Positions 31,542 through 44,749 of a stretch of 64,000 nt of DNA are shown in pieces; the stretch's first letter is position 1, and each line of letters opens with the position of its first letter. A program made the position numbers and the translations under genes. The notes under the pieces were generated by a model that was given only the letters and a program-made list of their open reading frames with translations, was not told the origin of the DNA and searched no databases. Origin of the DNA: Pseudopyrenochaeta lycopersici (lineage: Eukaryota; Ascomycota; Dothideomycetes; Pleosporales; Pseudopyrenochaetaceae); NCBI GenBank assembly GCA_003313425.1, contig NHZP01000030.1:248001-312000 (forward strand). Direction: 5' to 3'.

Positions 31542-34500
31542 TCAAGCACCAAATCCAAAGACCTCTGCAACACTCAGAATACTCATCCTCGCGCCCCACA
31601 AGCCGACAAATATGGCTACAATATCGACAACAACTAGAACAACAGCGCCAAGCATAAATCTCGGGTTGAAAATGCGATATAGCATCAGATGCCTACGCAA
31701 ATGCCCTGCCCACATGGTTGTCGCGAGATTGATAGTTGCGTAAAACAGAATATGGGTAGCGATAGCCTTCGCCAGCATACCCAATAAACCCTTCTTCTGC
31801 GGCTTCACCTTCCACAAGACCAAGGCGGGGACAGCCACAGCGCAAAGAATCTGAGCACCAAAGGTGTTCAAGATGACAATGACGGGCGTCCAAGGATACC
31901 GGATCTTTGCGAGTGGGATAAATGCGGATTCCCATTGTATACTCGAAAGTGTAGCCTGGTGGCCGGTTTTGAAGAAGTGGAAAGAGCCCAATAGACCGAG
32001 GACGACTGGGCCAATAGATGAATGGCGGAGGTTGTTGGTATCGATAATCTCGAATAGGGAGAAGAGTTGCCAGACTAGTATACCGATAGCGCCGGCACCC
32101 ATTGGTTTCTGCAGTACAGCGACGGCGAGGTACCAGATCGTGACCAACAACGCATAGCGTGAACCGTGAACATTTGCATAGCCAAGGATAGTGATGGCTT
32201 CCTTGGGTGCGCCAGCTTCGTCCGTGGATTCATTGATAATGATGTTCAGTAGTGGCTTCGACCAGTTGTATATTGAATAGCCGAATGCAAGACTGATTGC
32301 AAGGACGATTTGTGCGACTAGACGCTTTGTGATGCGCAGGATGTTTGTCCATTCGGGGTACCAGTCACCGTCGTCAGCCGCGTCAAGAGCCCAGTAAGCT
32401 GCCGAGAGCATAAGGCCGAAGCGTAATGCAATACCTATCCAAAGGGTCGCATTGTGCTGATAACTCTTGGTGCCTTCGTAGTAGCTTTTGATAAAAGTTG
32501 GAATGAGAAGGGCAGCGGTCGCAGGAATAATGAGCTGCCAAGGTGACGAAGTGGTAGAAAGAGCCGACGCATAGTAGGTGGACTTGCAGTACGGCATTTG
32601 TTCTTCTCTACAAAGTCTCGAAAAGCTTGCGAGCCTCAAAAGAACAGTAAACAAAACAGAATGATAGATACCCAAAGTCCGGTCCACAATGCGCTTCTGT
32701 CGGAATGAAGAAATGACAGCCAGGACGCCGAAGGTAGTCAGAAAGTGAAGGAGAATCTCGTCTTCCCAGATGGTAAATGAGTTTGCTGCAAAACCGGCAG
32801 ATAATGCGAGTGTGAATATTGCGCTTGTCCAGCCCCAGATGTTATTCGGGAAGGGGGACATGAGGCGATAGCGAAGTGAGATGAAGGTGGAGGCAGCCCC
32901 AAGAACGCCATTCAGAGCAGATGAAAGAACGATAATGTGTTCCTTGGGTTCATTTGGTAGTGCGAATGAAGCACCGAAACCGAACAAGGCCCCGAGAACT
33001 ATTCCAATAGCACCACGGGTAAAGAAGACCGGAGTAACCTCAGAACGATCTCCGTGAAGCACTCGGGCGTACAGACCGAGCAGAACAAGACTTGATGCGA
33101 GGATTGTGACACCGCTGAGCATTCGGGGGACGTCGAACCTTGCCCACAAATCGCGGCAAATGCTAAGCGTATCTCGTTGGTAAGCAGCAAACGCTTCATA
33201 GACATCCTTGAACTGTTTGTTGTTTGCCTTGGCTCCGAGCGAATTCCAAGCATCATTCGCGGCTGCCCACAGCGCCAATGAGGTAGCTCTGGTGCTCTCA
33301 TCCAGACCACGAGCTTTTGCGTATTCATGCTGGTAGCGATGGATTTGTGCAGCCGTCAGACGGTTGACGGTCGCCAGATTCTCAAATCCAGTCTCCTTGG
33401 CGCCAACAAAGGCTTCTTCAATCGGCTTTCCAAGATTGTTGAACGGGATCGGCATACCCAAAAGTAAGGATAGCGTGGGAACAAGATCAATTTGCGCAAC
33501 CGGGCGTACTTTCGCATTGGCAGGAGGTGTGACATGAGCGGGATCAGTCCGACCAAACAGCCCCTTCTTCGAGTACATCCAGAGTGCAGCCTGGATCTCA
33601 TCGTCAGATTCTCCGCCGTGGTCGCCCTTCGCATCCATGCCGTGATCGCCCATAACCACCAGCAGCGTATCGTTATCCAGCTCTTCAATCATGCGACGGA
33701 AAACCTCGTCCATCTGATTCAGCTTCGCCGTCATGGCTGGATGGTCCGGACCATAACGATGTCCAGCATGGTCCACGCCCAGATAATGCCCAAAGATAAC
33801 ATCCCACTTGTTTGTGTTTTCGGCCTTCAGAAGCGGGAGAATGTGCTCTGTGACGCCATTGTCTACAGTGTGTAAGTCCCAGACATTGAACGAATCGTAT
33901 GCGTGTGTAAGGTTCGGCTCGAAGTAATCTGGGAAGAGCGCATGCCATGTGTCGTCGCCTAGATGCACTATCCGCTTACTAGCATTCTTTAATTGCGCAA
34001 CCAGATTATCCTCGTCAATCGCAGTTCCTGCAAAGTTGCTCCCCGCATCAATAAACGTAGGCAAGGTGCCCGTTGTGAGCCCCTTCAGCCGTTGTAGTGT
34101 AGTTGTTGGCGGGTCTGCAATGAACGGCAGGAGGAATGCGTTATTAGGCTGGCTTTTCGCTGTCTCGTATAAGACTGGAATCGCATTGTGAAAATGGCGC
34201 GGAGCGACTTGGGGAGCCTGCGCGGAATCTGCGGCAGCCGCTGACAGATCGGTCGGCTGAAATTGTGCCTCGAACGGTACCGTGAAATCGTATCTCAGTG
34301 CATCGACGATAACCACAATTGCCTTATTGAAAGTTTTCGGGTGCCAGCACCCCTTCTGCGCGTCTCCTGGTGTGTAAGATTTCGAGGAGCTTATCGGAGG
34401 GATCGCGCATTCAGACTTGTGGTCAAGAACTAATCGTGTGAGAAGGAAACCGCTAGTGAATAAGTATATGCCGAGAATGTGGAGTATTCTGGATTATAGT

Positions 34501-34760
34501 GTCAGCCGTTGAAGGTGATGCTGCACCACGGAATAATACGGTGGTCTGGGCTGATGTTGAACATACAATATGAGTGTGAAGAAAGCAACCACAATCCCAT
34601 GCGCAGCTTTGAAATGCACCTGTCCAATCTTCTTCGCCTTATCTGGGTCTGTCTTGGTCGCAGGCAGCTGTCGTGCTTCTTGACGCGGTTGCTCAACCTT
34701 CGCTCTCCCGTTTTGGCCGGTGATCTCGGAGAGCGGAGTAAAGACCTCGTCATTCTCCAT
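31542..34760 (-). CDS. GPI13: GPI ethanolamine phosphate transferase 3 (Gpi13/PIG-O type)
   Basis: Exons 34567-34760 and 31542-34488 with a 78-nt intron (34489-34566; branch GGCTGAC), giving about 1046 residues from the ATG at 34760; an in-frame ATG at 34817 would add 19. After a short cytosolic N-terminus comes one membrane helix (LHILGIYLFTSGFLL), then a large luminal alkaline-phosphatase-fold domain with VIVDALRYDF, TGTLPTF, FGHYLGVDHAGHRYGP and MGDHGMDAKGDHGG, which supply the metal and catalytic residues. Multiple transmembrane segments fill the C-terminal half. The enzyme adds the phosphoethanolamine on the third mannose of GPI precursors in the ER, the group later linked to proteins; it is essential in yeast. 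The junction across the intron (TLILILHILG) is hydrophobic and in frame. The motif set and length fit Gpi13 rather than Mcd4 or Gpi7. Confidence 0.92.
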
Positions 34761-35480
34761 AATGGAGAAGGGATGGTATGGCCGATTAAATTGCGAGAGA
34801 GATTGCTGAGGGCTCAATGGCTCTTAAGGAGTGAAAGAACCCATAGAGAACAAAAAGTTGCGGAGTTCACGGACGAGGGGAGCTGGCGCAAAACAATGGG
34901 TAATGGATCAAGGTTTTGCCGAGACCGCCCATGTTATGGATGAACCATGGAGGTGCTCCCACGATACGAGTGGGTCGCTTTTCAGTTCGCCTAAAGTCTA
35001 ATCGATGTCTTGATTCATATGCTGAAGTTCATGAGCCGTGTTGGTGTCACAAGGACGCGCATCCCAGTCCTCTTTCCTACGATCGCGAGCGTCAAATGCA
35101 GAACTATCCAAGTCTTCACACATCACTACATGGAATGAGCATTGAGTGGGCTTGACAAAGTGTGTATTGGCTCCTTTGCTGTACAGACACAGTCGCTGGA
35201 GAAGCATAGAATACATTAGGGAATAAGTTATGTAAGAGGACATAACCTCGATGGAGAGATGGTCAGACATCAATGGGTATTCAAATGACCAATCATCTCC
35301 GAGAATATACAAGTGGTGCCCTGCCGGCTGTCTGAAGCCTGGGCAGGGTAGAAAACTGACGATCAGCGCAGTATAGCGGTCATCAGAGTAATCGATCATA
35401 GCCAAATGGCTGTAGAGTCCAGGGCGCCGGGCGCTTCGTTGCAGCCCGGCTGGACATTGGCAGTTGTTCAAGCTTGGTGC
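34761..35480. other. Intergenic, no gene supported
   Basis: Upstream region of GPI13 and 3' region of the next minus-strand gene. A 157-codon minus frame at 34998-35471 has no recognisable feature. Confidence 0.5.
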
Positions 35481-36011
35481 TCAAGAGTAGTACTTGCTGT
35501 CCTTCTCCTTCAAGCCGCCGATACGATCGAGGTCGAGCGAGTCGAAGCGGTCTGATGCGTCGCGCTGATATGGTGGAAGGTCCTCGTTCACGGGCTCCAA
35601 TCCAACACTATGCTCTCCAACACGGACCACAACCACACGGCCAGACTGTCGGTTGCCAGACTCGTCGACCTCGTCTGGGAATGTGATGCGGATCTCCGGT
35701 ACCGGGCTGGCGGGAGGGCTGGTGGGGCTCATGAGGTTCTGCTTTTCCGAGACGACGACAACAGACTCGCGGCCCTTGTATGGCATTGCGGTGATGGTGA
35801 GACGGCTGTGATTTGACTGTCGCTTCTCGTACAATGGAAGCTGTGCGTCTGCCTCGGCCTGTTTCCGTGCCCGGCGTATGCTTCGGAGGAACAAGAGCGC
35901 GCCAATGAGGATCAGCCCGAGCAAGACGAGCATCAACAGGGAGATCAGAAGCGCAACGTGGGTGGTGTTAAGGCCACTGTCGCGCGCGGCGAGGTGCTTA
36001 ATATTCATCAT
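35481..36011 (-). CDS. Single-pass membrane protein of unknown function
   Basis: Single exon of 176 residues, beginning MMNIKHLAARD. A 25-residue hydrophobic helix (about 18-42, rich in Leu/Ile/Val) is followed by a basic RSIRRARK stop-transfer, so the topology is short outside, long inside, with no cleaved signal. The cytosolic part has acidic and Ser/Pro-rich stretches: LTITAMPYKGRESVVVVSEK, SPPASPVPEIRITFPDEVDE, GRVVVVRVGEHSVGLEPV and LPPYQRD. The last resembles a PPxY-type motif (PPYQ), a common contact for Rsp5-like ubiquitin ligase WW domains. Low-complexity-free blocks suggest real conservation, but I cannot name the family. Confidence 0.72.
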   Translation of the reverse strand: MMNIKHLAARDSGLNTTHVALLISLLMLVLLGLILIGALLFLRSIRRARKQAEADAQLPLYEKRQSNHSRLTITAMPYKGRESVVVVSEKQNLMSPTSPPASPVPEIRITFPDEVDESGNRQSGRVVVVRVGEHSVGLEPVNEDLPPYQRDASDRFDSLDLDRIGGLKEKDSKYYS

Positions 36012-39000
36012 GATGGCTATATTTGGTGTTTGTGTAGTCGTTACGGCGTGTCGGTGGCGTACAGATCACTCAGAGGTGGAGAGTGTGAGTATTTATTAAG
36101 GAGAGTAGTGGCTGCTTTGTTGTTAGCATACATAGTAAAGCCGTGTTGTGGTGGTCGTGTGGTGTTAAGTGCATGTGCTCGGCGGAATGTGACAAAGCGG
36201 TGGGGACGGGGAACACACCTCGCGATGCACCGTTGTTGCGCGACGTAGCAGATAGACAACGAGAGAAACAAGCCGGAAAGAGCGTACGCGAATATCGCTG
36301 AAAGAGTGAAGCGATAATCCGCAAGGGAAGAATGTTGGCAATGGGCGGGACCGTGAGAAGGTGAGCAAGGAGGTTGAGTGAGAGCAGCGCCGTTAGGTTT
36401 TGATCAATGGCGCAGGGACAAACAGCCTCGCACTCCCGATGCAGGAACGATCAAGGTAAAATCACGGACGGCCAATCAGAGGGCAGCCACCGACGCGCGC
36501 ACCTCCCCGCTAGGCCGGAAGGGAACTCGCGCTAGTCCTAGTGTGTCGGTCGCAATAAGATGACGGCAGAAGCTCATCCTCTCGCTGCTTATTTTGGATC
36601 TGTACGCGCCTGCGCTCTCCTCAGCACTGCCAGGAGAGAAGGGTGGCCTCGTCCTGCTACTGGGACGTTTCCTTCAGGAGGAGGCAAACACTCAGCCAAC
36701 GCCCACTGCGGTGCGAGCGAAGGAACAGACAAGGCGCCCAGTGCGAACTCTGGCTTCGATGTGCAGGGGACGGTAATAACGAATGACGGGGGTCAGAATT
36801 AGCCAAATTGTAGACGTCTCTCTTGTTGGTCGTGAACCAGCACGCAGCATCCGAATGAGGTAGCTTCCCCAGACTATATACCGCTGTGCAATCTGTGAGC
36901 ACATTGAGGCTTTTCGCGACGAGACAGTCCACGTTTGGGCTCCATGGTGACAGCGGCCGTCCTGGAATTGACAACCGGGCTGAGACGAACCGCGAGCGTG
37001 CAGAGCCGGGCATGGCAGGATGATGCTCGACCAGCGCTGGACATGGCCCAGCAAACGCGCGTTGAGCCAGCAACCTCATTCCAGAGAGTTCTGGGTCCCG
37101 CCCGCCCGAGTCGTGTTGAGCGGAAGCAGGGTGGGCCATGTGCACTTGCGACTCGAACATGTTCGACCACCGCTTGCTCTCTGCTCTGCCCTAGAGGCTC
37201 TGGCATGGCCGAGTTCAATAGCGCATTGCCGTTATAAGTCAGCACCACGCGACGGGCAGGCCAACAATCCCACGGATACAGCCAGGCCGGCACTTGGGCC
37301 GTTCCTACTCGCCTCAGTGGTCCAAATGCCCCGAAAGCCTTCAAACATCTGCCATCGCTTGGCCATAAGTTTGAGACCACGGGACGTTTGATGCCTTGAC
37401 GCCAAGCGCAAGCCTCGTAAGGTGTAACAAGTTGACTCCTGAGGCTGTTGCATCTCAGCTATTCCAGAAGCGCTCTCGACACACGTCAAACGTCTGCATC
37501 GCGAAGCCAAGGTGTCTCTCTCAGGGTCTTTTTGTCAAAGGCGATGACGCTGCCACCGCCATTGATTCCATGGCTGGGCATTGTACCACCACCGCTCAGA
37601 GTCTGGCGAAGAGCGGTGAAGCTGCAAGAAATCTTGTCATAGCAAACAAGGAGTCGGCACGAAAAGCAACTTGTGCGGAGAAGCGTGGTCCTGGCAGCAG
37701 TTTGCTCTGCTTAGAGGGCGCCAGCGCAGCACAGCCGTGAACACCATGTGCTGACCCACTCCCTTATGAACATGCAAGACCCGAGTTACAGCCTCTCCAA
37801 CGCAGATATGCAGCTACGCGGCGTTGTAAGGGCAGGGAACATGGTCAGCGAGCAACACTCAATGGGTGATGGAGATCACGAGTTGAAGAAAGGGCACTTG
37901 GTCCATGGTTGATTCCCACCATGAGTGCGCCCTTTGAGGTTCCGTGGCGCTGCAGGCCCTGTTGTACTCCCAAGGCCGTCACGCCGGACGGGTTTGATAA
38001 AGGCCGCGTCCAACGCGGTCGTCGAGAGAAGGGCTTCCACGGCTCGACTAGTGGCACGGCTGGCTCTAAACAAGCAGCCACAACGCCATTGGCCGTGCGG
38101 AAGCGATTCACAGCCGCAACACTTGGTCAAGGTGGGTTGGCTGGTGCCGTCTGTCAAAGAGGGGCCAGACGCGCAGAAGCTCAAAAGCCCAGAGGCTTGC
38201 GGAGCGTGGAGCCTCTTCAAGGGGCCAGGCGAAGAAAAGGAAGCGGACGGGATGCCGGCAGGACCCTCGTGAAACACGCTTTGCCCGTACATAATCCTGA
38301 GCGTCTCCTGTCCATGCGAGGGCACATGTCTCACGTCTGCTCCCCATCTCCACCTCGCGTCCAAAAGATCGCCGGATTGCGTTGCCGCATCAGTGCCTGA
38401 GCAGCCCTTGGCCCAAGCGAGCGCAATACAGCCGGCACAAGAGCAGCAGCACAGCTGCGAAGCCCTCGACTTGTCCTCCTTAAAGCTTGCCTCTGCAGTT
38501 CTCAGCTTACAAAGGTCCAAGACTCGCCTGTCGACGGCAAGCACCGTGCCAAAAGCCGCGGACATTTGAGGTGCAACCTTGAAGCTTAGCGTGCTTCCCC
38601 AGCAGCGGACGCCAGACTTAGCTGCCGATCGCATCCTCGCCAGGGCCTGGGACATAATCACCATTTGACGTCGTCGCTCCCCCACAGCTCCCTCTTGCAA
38701 TATTGCGCACTCACATCCACCCGCCAAGTACCCAGACGCCCGTCTGTCCTTCCTGCGCGCGCTGCCACGATTCCTCCCTCTGCCGCCCACAGTCGGCGCT
38801 GCCCCGCCACGCAACCCAAGATCTACCCACCCGGCGCTGCATTCCGCAATATTCCAGCGGTCCGCCCTTGCATCCCCGCTGGAGAATCGACGTCTACCCT
38901 GATGCGTTCCCCGCCTGGCGCGCAAGACCATCGCTTCGAGTTTAGCATGCACAGTGGTTAGAGCATCCAGCTTGCCTTACACAGACCCAAGGGCGCTCGC

Positions 39001-39320
39001 GGACCTGCACATATCAACCCGCGCTCCCTCCCTCAGGACCCCCCAGGCAGCACACTCCCTTTGCTCGCCGTCGCGTCCTTTGTACACACATTCTTCGTAT
39101 ATTCTCTTCATAGTCCCTCACTGTATCGGCTGTAATCGTAGGTAAGTCGTGCCCAACGCCGCACAGCGCCCTCCATTGCTGCTCCACGTCCTCCCGCTGA
39201 CGCCTGAGCCTAGTCCGCCATAACAAGCACGCATAAGCCCGCCCCCGCGCGACTCTTTACCGGAACATTCCTCGCCGCCTAATCGCCGTACCCTAATAAC
39301 GTCACTCCCGTCCCGTGTGT
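36012..39320. other. 3.3-kb gene-free stretch upstream of the Pumilio gene
   Basis: Divergent between the membrane-protein gene and the Puf3-type gene. It is GC-richer than the AT-rich blocks and carries long but mutually overlapping open frames on both strands (for example 358 codons at 37876-38952 minus). None has protein-like composition or a recognised motif. From about 38650 the sequence becomes pyrimidine-rich and may be the long 5' leader of the Pumilio gene. Confidence 0.5.
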
Positions 39321-42300
39321 ATGGACTCTTCCCCTAGTGTTCACAGTCGTACTATGGCAACCATGGCGAGCAATGTGGGTATTCACCTCCTAGGAGGTCG
39401 GCGTATGCAAGCTAATACTCAAATCTCAGACTCGACCGCGCGATTTTACAAACGGAATCTCACTCAACGGCGCCGACACTGATCGCCCGTCACACTCATC
39501 ACCATGGGGAAAGAACATATGGAACAACAACCCCATTGGCTTTGGCTTCGGCTCGGCAGCCCGGGATAGCTCGCGGCCAAGAGGTATGCACATGAACCAG
39601 AGTGTCGCAACGGACTTCACCACGGCTGACAAGTGCGTAGAAAACAGTGCCCTCGCAGGCGCAACTGCCGACCTTCCCGAAGGTAAAACCGGCTCTGGTT
39701 CCCTCGTTGCCAACTCTGAGACCGAGTGGAGACCAAGTCGCCCAGCGTGGGGTGACGCCTCATCCGGAAGCATCCCCCATGTCAGAAGTTCCGGTGTGTC
39801 ACCAGCACGAAAGCGATCCATCGCACAAGCGCAACCGTCACAGCAGTACACGGATACCTCCCCCTCCACATTCTTCCCGGTGTCGCGCACATCCGCAGTT
39901 GGCCAAGGCCCTGTCTCGAAGCCAGTCAAACCGTTACTCGACCCAACGTCTTTGAATTTCACGTCGTCCCGTCAGATTGAATCCTTAAACACCGGATTCG
40001 CAAACTTTGGGTTCGGCCAAGCAGAAGCTGGCCAGCAGCGTCCTGATACAGGAGTAACGTCGTGGCCAGATGCAACATCAGTGCACTCTCCCAGCGACGA
40101 CCGCCGAAGTGTCGCAAACTCTGAGTATTTTGCCCCATCAAGCGGTGCTCCATCTAGAAGCGGTAGCCTGCCTCCGTCCAGGCATGGCGCAGAACCGGCC
40201 CAATACGGTCAAACTATCGAAGCCTTTTCAAGATTTCCCCAAGCAGCCACACGTGCAGCACAATCGTTCTCTGCTACCAATGGTCGCGCTTACCAGGAAC
40301 GAAGCGGCTCGATACATAGCGAATCATTCCAGACGCTCAGTCGGCTTGCTCTCGAACAAGAACAGGATGCGCGCATGGCAGCGCATAGGGCTTCAATCAG
40401 CATCGGCAGCTTTACTCCAGCTTTCACGCCTGGGCAAGATGCCAACGTCCCACGTGACAGCTACCCAGACGCACAATTGCCAGTTAGAACCGACGACAGC
40501 AGCTTCAGGACCACAGGAACGTATACTCCCGACAGCTACAGCAACGGCACCGTCACAATCAATGATCCCAGTGTTCAACTCCGATCCTTCCAATTCGACA
40601 ATAGCCGAAGTGCCCCGAATGGCACAGGTGTTCGGCAGAGCCCTTTCTACTCCCATCTTCATACTCCACCTACATACGATTACCTCAATCCTAATCGCAG
40701 CGAGCAAGCCCTCTCGCACCCCAATAACATCGCACAGCTACAGAACAAATTGGCTGGCTATCAAATTCAACAACAGGAAAGACGCACCTACATTCCAGCG
40801 AGTCACCTCCACCAGCAACAGTATCAGCACATTTTGCCTGCCAGTCAACTTCGACATCCTTATGGCTACCAATTCGCCATCCCGAATGGTATGCAATTAA
40901 CAGCAATACCTCCCCACATGGCCATGGCTCCGATGGCACCTATGATGCCGGCCCAACAACCACCTCGAGGCCCACGGGAGCAGCAAGTTAGTGATGGGTT
41001 GGGTGCCATGAGCGATACTTTAGCAAACTTCAAGAGAGAGCAAAAGCAAAGCAAGAGATGGGAGCTTCCTGATATTTACGGCCATGTCGTCGAGTTTGCC
41101 GGAGATCAACATGGTTCCCGCTTCATTCAGCAGAAGCTCGAAACTGCTAATAGCGAAGTCAAGGAACGAATCTTCAACGAACTGGTCGGCGATGCACTAC
41201 CGCTGATGCAGGATGTTTTTGGCAACTATGTCATCCAAAAGTTCTTCGAGCATGGCGATCAGACTCAGAAGAAGCTTCTTGCTGGAAAGATGAAGGGACA
41301 CGTATTGGCATTGGCAAACCAGATGTACGCTTGCCGTGTAGTCCAAAAGGTATGTTGTGCTTGTTCGTAACTTTTTTGCATGAGCTGACTGTACCAGGCT
41401 CTTGAGCATGTCCTCACTGACCAGCAAGCTCTCATGGTGAAGGAGCTGGAAAAGGACGTTTTAAAAACCGTCAAAGATCAGAATGGCAACCACGTCATCC
41501 AAAAAGTCATTGATCGAGTACCAATGGAGCATATACAAAACATCGTCGAGGCTTTCAGAGGTCAGGTTGGCGCACTTTCGGTAAACTCATACGGATGTCG
41601 TGTGATCCAACGGCTATTGGAGAAGGTCCAAGAACCTCAACGGCGGTTCATTCTGACCGAACTGCACGCCGAAGGCCCGAAGCTCATTACCGACTCATAT
41701 GGCAATTATGTCACACAGCATGTCATTGAACATGGCTTGCCTGAGGATCGAGCAAAGATCGTCTCCCTAATCAGGGCGCAATTCCTTATGTTCTCCAAAC
41801 ACAAATTCGCAAGCAACGTTGTCGAACGTTGTCTGGTATGCGGCAGTGACCAGCAACGCCTCGAACTTGTATCAACTGTCATCGCAAAAAATGACCGTGG
41901 CGAGACCAACCTGTTGAATTTGCTCAAAGATGGATACGGTAACTACGTTATCCAAAAGTTGCTCGAAACACTCAGTCGGGACGATTATGAAACCTTCGTC
42001 GCTGCTCTCAAGCCTGAGCTGGAGAAGGCCAAGAAGATCATTTCTGGGAAGCAAATTGTTTCAGTAAGTTGTAGATTATGCATATCGAAACCCTGCATTG
42101 TAGCTAACAGGTTCCCAGGTTGAGAAGAAAATGTACCGCTACGAACGCATCGACTCTCCCATAATGCCACGCGACGACGCACCGCCTACACCCGGCCTCA
42201 CTAGCTCCACGGCATCGCCGCAAACCAGTTCGCTACCAAGCGCAAATACATCTACCATTGATGAACCTGTACACATCGTGGCGCCCATTTCGAAGCAGGA

Positions 42301-42349
42301 TCTTCCCGCTACTACCGGCGGTATTGGTATTGAGCAGAACGCTTCTTGA
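39321..42349 (+). CDS. PUF3: Pumilio-family RNA-binding protein, Puf3 type
   Basis: Four exons: 39321-39374, 39430-41349, 41398-42063 and 42119-42349 (introns 55, 48, 55 nt), all in phase 0, giving about 956 residues. The ATG at 39321 is in frame with a second at 39354. The N-terminal ~560 residues are low complexity (Ser, Asn, Gln, Pro). The Pumilio domain begins near residue 566 with eight repeats. Their base-contact triplets appear in SRFIQQ, NYVIQK, CRVVQK, NHVIQK, CRVIQR, NYVTQH, SNVVER and NYVIQK. By the known PUF code these read UGUAUAUA or close variants (UGUAnAUA). Yeast Puf3 binds this element in 3' UTRs of mitochondrial-biogenesis mRNAs and controls their decay, translation and localisation. 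Filamentous-fungal targets may differ. A Ser/Thr/Pro tail of ~65 residues follows. Cytoplasmic. Confidence 0.92.
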
Positions 42350-44749
42350 AGCAGCTACGCATTCCACACCTTCATTCGCCACAGCCTATTCTCGTCATTA
42401 TTTCTGTCACGGCCAACATCACACACCTGTGTCAATTTGTCACGTACGTCCAGACTCAGGTCGACACATTTACATTTTACTGTTCATATACCATACTTTT
42501 TCGTACATTTTCAGTCTTTCCCTTGGTAAATTGTGCGGCGCATCGGGTCGTATGTCAGCATAGGGTACCATGAACCTTGCACAAAAGAAAAAGAGCCTGG
42601 AGTTTAATCGGGCATTCGTTTACTGGACATTTGCTTAGGCATGATATACTACATTACGAAACTTTTGGCGTCGAATTGCACATCCATAGATGGGCATCGC
42701 GCGTTGGGATACCATGGGAGCCGCGGGCGTAAGTGGACGGGTCATGAATGCGAAGGTGACAGAATGAGATGCAGATGAATGAGAGGAGGGAGAATGAATA
42801 CTTTGATTATTTGTTTATATTTTACTTTGATTTTCCATATCTTGCTGTGCTGAAGATGATCACTTTTCCTAATACGCTAGTGAGGCATCAAAACGTCTAT
42901 TTACATCCTGAGACACTCATGTATAAGCCCACACTGAATTCCAGACCTCTTCTCGATTCTAGCTGCTCCTTGAGCACTTTCTTTGACCTTAAACAAAGGG
43001 ATACACCTTATTAATTAGGCAAAGTTTGCTCAAATTCACATCGCGCGTAGAAAAAGCTGCTCCATCTACTTGTCGCCCTACCCTGAATCCATTCTCTACT
43101 TTGAGAAGATTCCGTAGGATTGCTCTTTTTTTTGTGCCCTAGGGCATATTTCATATCTAGACACTTTTCGCATAGCCTTATTACAAAGCAATCAATAGCT
43201 GTTGCTCGATGGTGGGATATTTTTAATGACTACGCGTGCTATACACGTCTGCCTATAGACGTGACAGAAGCGAAAGCTGCAGATGCACTTCAGCGCTATG
43301 CGCTGCCAGAATGCGCAGGTACTATGGCGACATGTCACTCTATTCCTAGATTGTGCTCTTAATATTGGAAAATTGCAAAGCGGATGCATGGTAGACTTCG
43401 TGGATGTGGGCCTTCAATATTGGCCCTTCATTGGATGGCACTTTGCTGTTGAGCAGAATTCATGTATAAGTAGTCAACATAGCGTGGGAATTAAAAATAT
43501 TACGTATCTAGTACCACGTTTCTATTTTCATCTCCCATCCTCGAATTATAGCTTTCAGTAATCATATTTCGCAAAGGTGGCAAGTTTTTCACATATATGC
43601 CTGGAGCGTTACGCTGATAATCAATGTTACGCGTCTTGATACATCTGCAACATGGAATGACAAGCATCATCTTATCGGGACAGTTGCATCAGCGTAATCA
43701 GGGCATATATGATTCTTGATCTTCGTTGGAAGATCTGTTCTCCAGCTCGAACAGGAGTTACAAAGTAAATCAATACTAGCGAGTGTAAAATACAACTCCA
43801 CATACAAGCCTACCCACAATCGACGCGCGTTAGCCATCCATGCTAGCGCTCCAAAATGACAGTACTCATTTCTAGCCATTTTTCAAAACCTAATGTTTCT
43901 TTCCCTGCTCGACTGTGCATTCCCAAAAGTCAGCGTTAAACTAACCGCGGTAAACTTTCAAGGATCTAGACGCATGGGATCAGGTATAGCTGCTAACCAA
44001 AACATCCTCAACGAACGCACCGACCCAAGAAGATCCAAGGAATGCTGACTCTACATAGTACGTTCGAACTCTCCAGTGGAGTAGCTAGTCGTATCGAGAC
44101 TATTGGTATATGAATTGGTATAAACTAGTGCGGAGCGGGCCAGCCGAACACGAAGTGCCAGTTTTGACGCCCCATCAATATTAGCTGCATCGGAGCATTT
44201 TCCTTTTGACCAATCTCGCGTGCCGCTGCTGCAAATCGATAAGCAGCCATGATCCGCCGCGTTTAAATGAACGGCAGAGTTTATCTTGACCTCCATGCTT
44301 GCCTTCGGCGAGCTGGATGGATGCTGGATAATGTGCAGCGGTCTACTGTGTTGCTCAATTGGGTTGGTAAGGAATGGACAACGCCCAACCACTTTGCGCC
44401 TTCTTCGCGTCATGAATATGGACTGGCAAACATCACACGTGGTTTCAATTCGTTTCATAAACATTGTCATTTGTGATTGAGTCGCCTTAGAGACTACCTC
44501 GATGCTGATCGCATCTGAGTATGTACATCGAAGCGAACCCGTGGAAATTTTGACGCTTGACTGACCGACCCCTGATCGATGCAGATGCAAGATACAGGCC
44601 CTAGAATTGTGTAGAAGAAACGAAGTAAACCTCCTCATGCAAGCAATCTCGCTGACGTGCAATGCGACATCCATACATATATGAACGAGAGTAATCCATG
44701 TGAGGATGAGGAAGACGAGGCAGCCAAAAATTATGAGCTCGGAAGACGC
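42350..44749. other. 2.4-kb gene-poor stretch
   Basis: 3' region of the Pumilio gene, then AT-rich sequence to about 43900. A minus-strand open frame of 207 codons at 44051-44674 is longer than expected by chance but has no recognisable motif, signal or intron evidence; I do not call it a gene. Confidence 0.5.

Noticed and set aside
34998..35471. 157-codon minus-strand open frame
   Set aside because: No motif; lies between well-supported genes with no transcription evidence.
37876..38952. 358-codon minus-strand open frame
   Set aside because: Composition looks like translated non-coding DNA (scattered Cys/Arg/Gly, no motifs), overlaps plus-strand frames of similar quality, and no intron or start context supports it.
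44051..44674. 207-codon minus-strand open frame
   Set aside because: Longer than typical chance frames but no recognisable domain, signal or low-complexity signature; kept only as a note in the gap entry.
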